Assembly: GCA_034331105.1 (NCBI GenBank)
Contig: JAXQGB010000011.1
Location: 372,001 to 436,000 of the forward strand
Source of the DNA: Caenicola sp034331105
GTDB taxonomy: Bacteria > Synergistota > Synergistia > Synergistales > Synergistaceae
Direction: 5' to 3'
DNA length: 64,000 nt
The notes below the pieces were generated by a model, which was given only the letters and a program-made list of their open reading frames with translations, searched no databases and was not told the DNA's origin. The first letter of the stretch is position 1; each line of letters starts with the position of its first letter. The translations under genes and the position numbers were made by a program. Shown here one piece after another: positions 16,909-25,002 of this stretch.

Positions 16909-17853
16909 CTACCTCCTGCGGAGCGCCCATGCCTGGGCCGCTGCGTTAACTATCTCTTTCCATGTCAGTCCGAAATACTCCCGGAGCTCTTCAGGTGTTC
17001 CGCTGTGGACGAACTGGTCGTCTATCGCGACAAACCTTACCGGCACCGGGTAGGTCCTGCAAAGGCACTCTGCTGTTGCGCTGCATAGACCGCCTATATA
17101 GCTGTGCTCCTCTGCTGCAACGCAGCAGCCGGTCCTTCTTACAGAGGCGAGGAGAGCCTGTTCAGGGAAAGGCTTCAGGCTGTAAAAGTCGAGTATCTCG
17201 ATATCGATCCCCTGCTGGTCCAGTATATCAGCAGCCTTAATGGCCTGATGGGCCATAATGCCGCAGGTGCAGACTGTGACTGAGCTGCCTTCGCGTAAAA
17301 GCCTTGCTCCTCCGAAGCTGAAATCTCCATCAGGGTCATCGTTCAGCTGCGAAAGCGGAGTTTGTCCAAGCCTGATATAAACAGGGCCTTCAAACTTGCG
17401 CGCGGCATCTGCTATGCCCCTGACTGAATTTCTGTCAGAAGGAACAGCTACACTCATATTAGGCATTGCTCTCATGAGAGACAGATCCTCTGTCATTATT
17501 CTCGAGGCTCCCTCCTCACCGCAGGAAAGGCCTCCGTCAGGCACGGCTATCCTGACAGGCAGCGACGGAAGCGCAAGCGATTCTCTTATCTGTGAATAAC
17601 TCCTGCTCAGGATTTTTGAAGATTTCCCTGCTATCCATGGCTTTTTACCGTTCAGTGCAAGCCCCGCTGCATTGAGTATCATGTTTGGATCTGACGCAGA
17701 GGACACAAAGATTTTTTCCTCGGGCAGATCCTTTAAAGGACCCAGATCTATGTCCATTTCCTGGACAACGAGAATGAAATCTTCGTCCTCAGCAAACGAA
17801 ACAAGATATTCACAAAAATCGCTCCATGTACATGTTTTCGTCCTGTCATCCAT
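16909..17853 (-). CDS. Degenerate transketolase-like protein, C-terminal subunit
   Basis: About 314 residues, matching the pyrimidine-binding plus C-terminal domains of split transketolases (GLALNGKKPWIAG, QIRESLALPSLPVRIAV, DLSLMRAMPNMSVAVPSD, VYIRLGQTP). The catalytic Glu of the family's GIAEQ motif appears to be Asp (SASDPNM), and the GATHQ segment is GASRI. These changes should impair thiamine diphosphate activation. The start at 17853 overlaps the N-terminal subunit by eight nt; the frame extends further upstream only inside that gene. It lies 10 nt before ftsE. Fold assignment is confident, loss of activity is inferred. Confidence 0.75.
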   Translation of the reverse strand: MDDRTKTCTWSDFCEYLVSFAEDEDFILVVQEMDIDLGPLKDLPEEKIFVSSASDPNMILNAAGLALNGKKPWIAGKSSKILSRSYSQIRESLALPSLPVRIAVPDGGLSCGEEGASRIMTEDLSLMRAMPNMSVAVPSDRNSVRGIADAARKFEGPVYIRLGQTPLSQLNDDPDGDFSFGGARLLREGSSVTVCTCGIMAHQAIKAADILDQQGIDIEILDFYSLKPFPEQALLASVRRTGCCVAAEEHSYIGGLCSATAECLCRTYPVPVRFVAIDDQFVHSGTPEELREYFGLTWKEIVNAAAQAWALRRR

Positions 17854-18670
17854 TTGATTTACCCTCCAGCTCTTCCAAAGCCCTGTCCATTGCTTCAATG
17901 CTCAGTCCCTTTTTTGTTCCGGTATGACCGCTCTCTGCAAATGAGAGTCCTTTTCCGTTCCTTATTGAGGTAAAAATGGCTGTTGGATCCGATCCTTCAG
18001 CATCGAGAATGCCAAATATCTCTTCCATCGAGGCAAAATCGCTTCCATCCATTTTAAGTATTCTCCACCCGTATCCGGAAAGGCGATCACTGCACTTCAC
18101 CTGCAGGTCATTTGGATCAGATACGTCTCTGTGTTTATATGCTGCGATCACAATAATGTTTTTGATGTTCTTCTTAGCGCATCTTTCTGCCTCAAGAAAA
18201 AATTCCTCGCAACCGCACTCGCTCTCCTCCAGGAGACAAAAGACCCTTGCGTTGAGGCCTTCGATGCTTAGAGACTGGGCAAGAGGTGCAGCGATCGCAA
18301 GCTCGGTTCCTGATGTAACACATGGTGCATCTATTCCCGGTGTCCTTCTGAAATCCGGCAGGGTCTGGAGCATGGCTCCCAGTCTTCTGTAGTGCCAAAG
18401 TTCTTCCCTCCCGTAGTATCCGCGTCTTGCCAGTATTGAATAGAGGGCAGGCACGCCATCTTCCGTCCCGAGGATAAATCTGTCCCTGTCATTCCTCTTC
18501 GGGTTCTGTGCAAGGAGAAGCATCTCTTCCCAATAGAGATATACAAGGACATCGGATATAAGGAGAGGAAATTCAAGGGGACCTGACCGTGCGACACCTA
18601 CCATCCGCACGATATCTTTCCTTACTTCAGAGGCTATCTGTTCCAGTTCATTTATCCTGGTAATTTCCAT
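17846..18670 (-). CDS. Degenerate transketolase-like protein, N-terminal subunit
   Basis: A 274-residue protein that aligns with the diphosphate-binding half of transketolase (RDRFILGTEDGVPALYSIL, RRGYYGREELWHYRRLGAML). The thiamine diphosphate/Mg motif GDG(E)...N is replaced: GDGELQEGQ is EESECGCEE and the later Asn is Lys (AAYKHRD). The usual SGHPGG, SKGH, QGHPD and GSLGQGL motifs are also lost (SGPLEF, GTED, QTLPDF, TSGTEL). It almost certainly cannot bind the cofactor normally. It overlaps the csaB-like gene by 23 nt, with GGGAG before the ATG. Possibly a structural, regulatory or sugar-phosphate-sensing protein in envelope synthesis. Confidence 0.75.
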   Translation of the reverse strand: MEITRINELEQIASEVRKDIVRMVGVARSGPLEFPLLISDVLVYLYWEEMLLLAQNPKRNDRDRFILGTEDGVPALYSILARRGYYGREELWHYRRLGAMLQTLPDFRRTPGIDAPCVTSGTELAIAAPLAQSLSIEGLNARVFCLLEESECGCEEFFLEAERCAKKNIKNIIVIAAYKHRDVSDPNDLQVKCSDRLSGYGWRILKMDGSDFASMEEIFGILDAEGSDPTAIFTSIRNGKGLSFAESGHTGTKKGLSIEAMDRALEELEGKSNG

Positions 18671-19673
18671 AAGTTTCTCCCAACACCGTGATCAGTCCGT
18701 CTTTGAATGACCCGGCCACTTTTTCTGCTGTATCTTCAAGTATACCTGCTTCAGGCAAGGACGAAAACTCTGCTCCTGCTGATCCTATAACCGGAATATC
18801 CCATTCCTTGCAGAATGAGACTACCTTTGGATCATATGGGGCTCCGCGAACAGGCAGTCCGGCAATAAATGAAAGGATGATGAAATGCAGCCTCATGCCG
18901 ATGGCACAGCAACTCCTGCTCATTGTATCTTCAAACTGAGCCAGTGTTTTAACAACAGTAATTTGATCTAATTTTAAAGTACGTTTGTAAATGTACTTTT
19001 CGAACTCTTTAAGGTCATCATCCGAAAAAGCTATCGCCGATATTTTCAGGCCTCTTTCCTCCGCTGTGCTTATCGCGGAACTGACAGCCAGCCTTGAGAC
19101 CTTGTCATAACCGGTGCGAAGGTTGAGTAAAAGCCTGTCGCCTCTCTCAAAATCTCTTTTTACCTTCAGCGACATTACCAGATCCGGAGACTGTGTGCCG
19201 AAGAAACCCCAATTGTTCAGTATTCCAAGGGAACTTCTGTTCCTGACGTTTCTGTAAAGGCATCTGCTGAACGAATTTTTTGCAAAATATGAACCAAGTG
19301 CGGTATTGAGCGGTCCGAGCGACTGTCCCACCGCCCATGTCTTTACAGAGCATATACGGGCCATCTGGGCCAGAGACCAGTAATAAATGCATGATCTGAG
19401 ACTTGTCTGGTCCTGAAAAAGACCTCCTCCGCCAAAGAGCATGGTATTTGATCCCTTAAGTGCCTTATGGATCTCGGACAGTTTCCATCTGTCAAAAGCA
19501 CTGACTCCAAGTGATTTTTGGGTGCCTTCCGGGTCAGCAGAAAGAACAGCGATCCTCTCCCTGGGAACTCCGTTGCTCTCAAGCAGCCTTACACAAGCTT
19601 CTGCCAGGAGTTCGTCACCGAGGTTGCCAAAGCCGTAATAACCGGCCAGCAGGACATCATATGCTCGATTCAA
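18648..19673 (-). CDS. csaB: Polysaccharide pyruvyl transferase (CsaB-like)
   Basis: A 341-residue protein with the family N-terminus VLLAGYYGFGNLGDELLAEA and the C-terminal IGMRLHFIILSFIAGLPV region. CsaB adds ketal-linked pyruvate to secondary cell-wall polysaccharide, an anchor for SLH-domain surface proteins. The start is a TTG at 19673 that overlaps the upstream stop (TTGA), eight nt after GGAGAG. The longer frame to 19913 lies inside the upstream gene. A DUF5693-csaB pair is a known arrangement in Firmicutes. It suggests a pyruvylated surface polymer and an S-layer-like anchor here. Confidence 0.8.
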   Translation of the reverse strand: MNRAYDVLLAGYYGFGNLGDELLAEACVRLLESNGVPRERIAVLSADPEGTQKSLGVSAFDRWKLSEIHKALKGSNTMLFGGGGLFQDQTSLRSCIYYWSLAQMARICSVKTWAVGQSLGPLNTALGSYFAKNSFSRCLYRNVRNRSSLGILNNWGFFGTQSPDLVMSLKVKRDFERGDRLLLNLRTGYDKVSRLAVSSAISTAEERGLKISAIAFSDDDLKEFEKYIYKRTLKLDQITVVKTLAQFEDTMSRSCCAIGMRLHFIILSFIAGLPVRGAPYDPKVVSFCKEWDIPVIGSAGAEFSSLPEAGILEDTAEKVAGSFKDGLITVLGETYGNYQDK

Positions 19674-21580
19674 CTGTGGATCTCTCCGGTCAGGTTTTTC
19701 GACATCGGGATCACTGCGTAATTTATGACGGCAACTGCTATTACACCTATAAGAAGCCCCAGCCACCATCCATTGAGAGTCCTTATAACGCTCAGTGAAA
19801 GCAGTGTATGGAAATGGCAGAAGGTGTTTACTGCGGAGCTGAAAGCCAGTACTGAGACTATCCTCACAGCCTCGCGGTAGCCGGGTATCCATCCTTTTCT
19901 GACTACATACCAATAAAACACAAGTGCGGGATATCCGATAAGGAACTCTTTTGTCCTGGGCCTTACCAGCAGGGTCCTCTCGATGAATTCACGGAAAGCG
20001 ACCTCCCAGGCCGGAACGTTGGAAACATTGTCGCTTCTAAGCGCCATTATGAGCATTGCAAGCATCATTATGCCTATCAGAAAGAGTTCCCCCCAAACCG
20101 CAGGCCTGTTGATGATCTCAGGCAGCGATTCCGGGTGCACCTTCCTTCGGAGGTCATGGATCAGCACAAGGAGTGGAGGCAGCAGCAAAGTCAACTTGAC
20201 TCCTGAGAAAGGAGTCAGCCTCAGCGCAGCCATAGTTGTTCCGTAAAAAGCGGCAATAGCCAACCCTCCGGCTGCAACAATGAAAAGTCCTTTAATGGCT
20301 CCTATAACGGGTTTTTTATAGCTCTCAAGAGCAGAGAGGGCTGCTTCTGACGCAGCCAGCGCTCCGCATAAACCTCCGCATACACGTGCGAGCAACGGGA
20401 TTTTCCACATCCCCACAGACATCATCAAAGATGCAAGGATCAGGAAAGAGAGGGCTTTGATACTTACTCTCTCATCTTCACCGGTTTTGAGGCGTACTAT
20501 GTAGAACCAGCTGCAAAATATCAGGGTGATCCCGCATGCCAATGCGCCTGCAAGGCTGTCGGGCCATGCTGTGAGATTTGCCGGCCATCCAAATTCGTAA
20601 CCGCGGGCCTTTATCGATCCGCCCGTAAACTCGAGGTCTTCTTTAAAAACCTCTAACCTTCCACCCATGTTCAGGTCATAAGGCCTTACCATTATCAGCC
20701 TCACTGAACGTTCATGGACAGCTCTGACAAAACGCTCGGTGATCTGAAGCCTTGATATGCTCCTTGATATAACTTCATCACGTGTAAGGCTGTGAAGCGG
20801 TATCACCATCGGATACATGGCTTTTGCAAACCCCGCGGCTCCTACCTGTTTAATGAATTCTGTCTGGGAAAAAGTAATCTCTTTTCGCTTCATGACCTCT
20901 GCAAGCAGTTTGTGATCAGGATAGCCCGCCATTATCATGCCTGAAGCAGTGACATTTTTTATGTCGCTGTAGACCGAAGTCAGATAGTCGAAAGCGGCGG
21001 CAGTATCTGCAGCGCCTGATGCAGGGCAGGAACCCGCCCTGAAAAGGACAGGAATACTGTTCTCCCGGCAAAAATCAAGAGCATAGAGGTCTGGGACAAA
21101 AGATGAAATTTTGAAGTCAGAGGTGTTTCCGGGAAGTATTATTGCGGCTTCAGGTCCGATCTCTGTCATTTCTACAGCGGGCATCTTCAGCTTCAGGTAT
21201 TCATAAAGAGTTACATAGTAAGGAGAAGATCTGTCCATAAGTATGACAGCTCTGTCAGGCAGTATTTTTTCTGAACTTATCCCGAACTGCTCTGCAGGAC
21301 CATACTTGAAAGAGATCGGGTTTATGAGTGAGAGCTCCTCGCCCGTAAATTCAGAGACAGAGAGGCCAATGACCCCCAGCCGGTTTATTTCTTCCCAGAT
21401 CTTATCAGCAGGAGAATCACTCTGTACCGCAAGGGTCATCAGATCCCTGAATTCCATAGCGAATGCGACCGTCTTGTTAGACTGTTCAGCCCTAAGCCTT
21501 GGGATCATACCCAGACATGCCAGAAGCATCGCCGCAGCCATTGCTGTCATTATGATTTTTCTGGCCTTAAGATCTATCAT
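19670..21580 (-). CDS. DUF5693 family membrane protein
   Basis: About 636 residues. There is an N-terminal anchor (IIMTAMAAAMLLACLGMI), a ~330-residue extracytoplasmic domain, and at least eight membrane segments from about residue 345 to the C-terminus. The family has no known enzyme activity, is regularly found next to csaB, and is presumed to act in surface polysaccharide synthesis or anchoring. The start at 21580 overlaps the maf stop (ATGA) and has GGAGG eight nt upstream; an in-frame ATG at 21595 lies within that ribosome site. It overlaps the csaB-like gene by four nt. Confidence 0.75.
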   Translation of the reverse strand: MIDLKARKIIMTAMAAAMLLACLGMIPRLRAEQSNKTVAFAMEFRDLMTLAVQSDSPADKIWEEINRLGVIGLSVSEFTGEELSLINPISFKYGPAEQFGISSEKILPDRAVILMDRSSPYYVTLYEYLKLKMPAVEMTEIGPEAAIILPGNTSDFKISSFVPDLYALDFCRENSIPVLFRAGSCPASGAADTAAAFDYLTSVYSDIKNVTASGMIMAGYPDHKLLAEVMKRKEITFSQTEFIKQVGAAGFAKAMYPMVIPLHSLTRDEVISRSISRLQITERFVRAVHERSVRLIMVRPYDLNMGGRLEVFKEDLEFTGGSIKARGYEFGWPANLTAWPDSLAGALACGITLIFCSWFYIVRLKTGEDERVSIKALSFLILASLMMSVGMWKIPLLARVCGGLCGALAASEAALSALESYKKPVIGAIKGLFIVAAGGLAIAAFYGTTMAALRLTPFSGVKLTLLLPPLLVLIHDLRRKVHPESLPEIINRPAVWGELFLIGIMMLAMLIMALRSDNVSNVPAWEVAFREFIERTLLVRPRTKEFLIGYPALVFYWYVVRKGWIPGYREAVRIVSVLAFSSAVNTFCHFHTLLSLSVIRTLNGWWLGLLIGVIAVAVINYAVIPMSKNLTGEIHS

Positions 21581-22167
21581 GACATTTTCCTCCATTGTTC
21601 AGAGAGAGGCCACCCGAGATCGGCAAACATCCTGCTCAGTCTCTGGAGAGGGAGTCCAACAACGTTGAAGTAGCACCCCTCGATGCTTTCTACCAGGAGC
21701 ATGCCCTGTCCCTGAATGGCATATGAACCGGCCTTGTCAAAACTTTCCCCGCTGCCGACATAAGAAATGATCTCTTTTTCGTTAAGCGGCCTGAATTTAA
21801 CATTCGTCTTTTCCGCCTCTACCAGTTTTCTTCCATCCGGAGCAATGAGTGCGACACCCGTTATCACTGTGTGCATCTTTCCCTGCAGCATTTCGATCAT
21901 GCTCAGAGCACCCTCGTATCCTGATGGTTTGCCCAGGACATGATCTCCCGCTGCCACTACAGTGTCAGCACCTATGACCCAGCTGCCGGGGAATTCGTTG
22001 TAAACGGATAAAGCCTTTGTGTGAGCAAGCCGGCAGACCATTTCTTCCGGGTTTTCACCCGGCACGGCAAGTTCTTCTGTCAGCGGCACCTTTACCTTTA
22101 TGTTCCAGCCCATTTCTCTGAGGAGCATTTGTCTCCTCGGGCTTCCTGAAGCCAGGATAATTTCCAT
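21577..22167 (-). CDS. maf: Maf family nucleotide pyrophosphatase
   Basis: A 196-residue cytoplasmic protein. The N-terminal MEIILASGSPRRQMLLREMG is the Maf signature, with the phosphate-binding S/R residues. GADTVVAAGDHVLGKP and the C-terminal FDKAGSYAIQGQGMLLVESI complete the active site. Maf proteins hydrolyse non-canonical or modified NTPs and are linked to septum control in Bacillus, which suits this division operon. Start fixed at 22167 by homology; upstream codons in frame lie within the DUF4321 gene. Two nt separate it from that gene. Confidence 0.9.
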   Translation of the reverse strand: MEIILASGSPRRQMLLREMGWNIKVKVPLTEELAVPGENPEEMVCRLAHTKALSVYNEFPGSWVIGADTVVAAGDHVLGKPSGYEGALSMIEMLQGKMHTVITGVALIAPDGRKLVEAEKTNVKFRPLNEKEIISYVGSGESFDKAGSYAIQGQGMLLVESIEGCYFNVVGLPLQRLSRMFADLGWPLSEQWRKMS

Positions 22168-22169
22168 AG

Positions 22170-22418
22170 TCACCTTGAGGCTACGATACCCGCTACAGCC
22201 CCGATAAGCGTTCCCAGATTCATTTTGAGGGCAAACTGGAAACCGAACCTCAGCATGATCAGGTCTACCTGTTTGACATCTATCACAAAATCTATCACAT
22301 TTGAAAAGAGGGCAGCTGAAGCACTGAAACGCTGAAGGAAAATGCCCAGCCAAGTACCGAGTATAAGAAAGAGAAAAATTATTCCCCATCTCAGTCTGCC
22401 CGATTTAACAAGAGCCAT
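22170..22418 (-). CDS. DUF4321 family small membrane protein
   Basis: An 82-residue protein with an N-terminal membrane segment (WGIIFLFLILGTWLGIFL) and a second hydrophobic stretch near the C-terminus (MNLGTLIGAVAGIVAS). Matches the short DUF4321 family seen in Firmicutes and relatives, of unknown function, often beside maf. The start codon shares one base with the uppP stop (TGATG). Frame upstream of 22418 is inside uppP. Confidence 0.7.
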   Translation of the reverse strand: MALVKSGRLRWGIIFLFLILGTWLGIFLQRFSASAALFSNVIDFVIDVKQVDLIMLRFGFQFALKMNLGTLIGAVAGIVASR

Positions 22419-23239
22419 CACCACACCCCCAGAAATGAAATAATTACCGACAATGAGCCAAGAACGAGACAGTATATTCCAAAAATCCACCATTTTGAAG
22501 CTATAACCAGCTTCCGCAAAACAAACAATGAAACAAGTCCGCTGACAAATGCTGCTGCAGCTCCCAAATACCAACCCTGAGGGAGTGAGGAGATGAATAC
22601 GTCAAATCCTCCGACTTCTCTTGCCTGCAAGAGCGCTGCGCCCAGTATAGCCGGTATGGAGAGGAGGAATGAAAACCTGAAAACTTCTTCCCGGCTTATT
22701 CCCGCAGCTGTCCCTGCCATCATAGTCATTCCCGAGCGTGATACACCAGGCATCACAGCGATGCCCTGTGCGATACCGACCCAAAACCCGTCAAATGGCG
22801 ATACCCTGCCAAGCCCTTTCCTGATAAAACGGCTTGATATAAGCAATATACCGGTAAAGACCAGACCAAAACCTACCATGAGAGAGTTCAGCATAGCTTC
22901 TTCTGCAAAATCTTTGATCAGCATCCCGATCACACCTGTTACCATGGTCCCGATAAATACGGCCCATCCTACCGACCATCCGGGAAGACCCCGCTCTTCC
23001 TTTGAGAAAATACCCGAGACCCATTCGCTGAACAGCTTAATGATATCATTAAAAAAGAACAGAACTGTTGCCGTCATGGTAGCCACATGAAGCACCAGAT
23101 CATAAGAGAGAGGCGGCATCTCCACCCCTAAGAATATCTTTGCAAGGGCCAGATGCCCTGAGCTGCTTACCGGGAGAAATTCTGTAAGACCCTGGATAAA
23201 GCCTAATAGCACTACGTTATGATCCATACAATGATGCAC
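22418..23239 (-). CDS. uppP: Undecaprenyl-diphosphatase UppP (BacA)
   Basis: A 273-residue polytopic membrane enzyme that dephosphorylates undecaprenyl diphosphate, recycling the lipid carrier for peptidoglycan and surface polysaccharides. The two family motifs are present: QGLTEFLPVSSSGHL near the N-terminus and PGVSRSGMTMMAG near residue 165. About seven membrane segments are visible. It is the first gene of the envelope/division train and is separated by 95 nt from the Na/Pi transporter upstream. Confidence 0.93.
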   Translation of the reverse strand: MHHCMDHNVVLLGFIQGLTEFLPVSSSGHLALAKIFLGVEMPPLSYDLVLHVATMTATVLFFFNDIIKLFSEWVSGIFSKEERGLPGWSVGWAVFIGTMVTGVIGMLIKDFAEEAMLNSLMVGFGLVFTGILLISSRFIRKGLGRVSPFDGFWVGIAQGIAVMPGVSRSGMTMMAGTAAGISREEVFRFSFLLSIPAILGAALLQAREVGGFDVFISSLPQGWYLGAAAAFVSGLVSLFVLRKLVIASKWWIFGIYCLVLGSLSVIISFLGVW

Positions 23240-23334
23240 CTCTTCTGATCATTCGCTTCATATGACGCATAGTTAAGGTCAGACTTGCCTTTCGATCATT
23301 CCAAAATTATGATCCGTGAAATATTTGCCGGAGC

Positions 23335-24957
23335 CTACTCTCCGTGGCTGTGCATGCGTTCGATGTCAAAAACCACCATGGCGATGTTATGCGCGTGGTC
23401 TCCGACACGTTCAAGATTACTGAGGATATCTATAAATATGACTCCTGCATCAGGACTGCATCCTCCTGCGTTAAGCCTTGCAATGTGCCTTGCCCTGAGC
23501 GTCTTTTCCATGTAATCTATCCTGTCCTCAAGATCCAGCACTTCCTTGGCGATCTTGGGATTTTCCTCTTCGAGTGCCTGAACGCTCTTGGCGACAGCTG
23601 AAACAACGAGATCAAACATTTCTTTGCACTCTTCCAGCGCCTTGGGAGAGAATTTCAGCTTGTGATCCTGCAGGAACTGATACATCTCTACCAGATTGGT
23701 AGCATGATCTCCTATCCTTTCAATATCTCCCACACCGCTTATGCATGAGTTCAGGATCATTGAAAGGTCTGAAGAAAGACCTGCCTGGCCAACTTCTGTT
23801 CCATATCTTACGATATCATGCGTAATTTCGTTCACGTTCCGTTCCATCCTGTCGATCTCTGCTACAAGCTTTTCGTTGTCGGAAAGGAACATAGTTCTGC
23901 ATGCTTCGATCATCCTTAAGGAGGATATCCCAAGGCGTATCATCTCCTTGCGCACTGCATCTACTGCAGCGGCACGAGATGCCGTGATGAGCGTCCTGTT
24001 TAGGAACAATGCTCCAAGGACCTTCTCGTTCTTGTCGTCAGGGAGAAGTTTTCTGATGAACTTCGCGTACTGGGTCACAAAAGGGAGAAACATGAATGCG
24101 ATTATAACGTTGAAGATCGTGTGGGCGTTTGCTACCTGGCGTGATATATCCGATGCAGTGCTCTCTATAAAGGAAGTATAGAAAGGCAGGATCATCATTA
24201 TTGCGACCGTTCCAAGCACTTTTATCATTACGTGAGCGGCGGCAGCCTGTTTTGCTGACCTGTTTGCGCCAAGCGACGCAAGGACGGCTGTGATAGTCGT
24301 ACCAATGTTGTCTCCCAGAATGATCGCTATTGCGGTCTGGAGCGGAACAATACCCTGAGAAGCGATCGCCATCGTAAGACCGACAGTAGCAGAACTTGAC
24401 TGAACCAATAAAGTGATCGCAAGACCTGAAAGGAAGGCCAGGAAGAGGTGGTCTCCAAAGACAGTAACTATCTCAGGTCGCTGTTTGAGGAAGGCAAGAG
24501 GTTCCTGCATCATTTCCATTCCTATGAAGAGCAGTCCGAAACCAACAAGCCCTACACCTATCTGCTTGTGTCTCTTCTTCTGGCACAGGATGCAGAGACC
24601 GGCTCCTATCATGGCACAGACATAAGCCACGTCAGTTATCTTGAATGCTATCAGCTGAGCTGTAACTGTTGTACCTATGTTTGCTCCGAGAATTACACCT
24701 ATCGCCTGCGTAAGGCTCATGAAACCGACGTCTACGAAGCTGACCACCATGACTGTTGTTGCACTGCTGCTTTGAAGTATACTTGTTACTGCTGTTCCGA
24801 GAAGCAACCCCTTTAGTGGAGTTCCGGTGAGGGATCCGATCAGTTTTCTCAGCCTGTCTCCTGCAATTATCTGGAGTGATTCCCCCATGATAATTATTCC
24901 GTAGATCAGAATCCCGACTCCTGCAAAAATCTGCAGCAATGAAGTAATTGACATCAT
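23335..24957 (-). CDS. Na+/phosphate symporter family protein (NptA-like, with PhoU-like tail)
   Basis: A 540-residue protein. The N-terminal ~320 residues are the membrane Na/Pi cotransport domain with two inverted repeats, each carrying a QSSSAT motif (LQSSSATTVMVVSF near 63 and VQSSSATVGLTMAI near 187). The C-terminal ~200 residues are a helical PhoU-like domain. Related bacterial proteins import phosphate or control its uptake; the PhoU-like part is regulatory. No phosphate regulon genes are near. Normal length. Confidence 0.85.
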   Translation of the reverse strand: MMSITSLLQIFAGVGILIYGIIIMGESLQIIAGDRLRKLIGSLTGTPLKGLLLGTAVTSILQSSSATTVMVVSFVDVGFMSLTQAIGVILGANIGTTVTAQLIAFKITDVAYVCAMIGAGLCILCQKKRHKQIGVGLVGFGLLFIGMEMMQEPLAFLKQRPEIVTVFGDHLFLAFLSGLAITLLVQSSSATVGLTMAIASQGIVPLQTAIAIILGDNIGTTITAVLASLGANRSAKQAAAAHVMIKVLGTVAIMMILPFYTSFIESTASDISRQVANAHTIFNVIIAFMFLPFVTQYAKFIRKLLPDDKNEKVLGALFLNRTLITASRAAAVDAVRKEMIRLGISSLRMIEACRTMFLSDNEKLVAEIDRMERNVNEITHDIVRYGTEVGQAGLSSDLSMILNSCISGVGDIERIGDHATNLVEMYQFLQDHKLKFSPKALEECKEMFDLVVSAVAKSVQALEEENPKIAKEVLDLEDRIDYMEKTLRARHIARLNAGGCSPDAGVIFIDILSNLERVGDHAHNIAMVVFDIERMHSHGE

Positions 24958-25002
24958 ATCTCTCCTCGGATATCAGCGGTCGGTCAAGCCCGCCTGAGTC
25001 TT

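Noticed and set aside
16909..18670. Plain annotation as transketolase
   Set aside because: The thiamine diphosphate motif and several substrate-site histidine motifs are absent.
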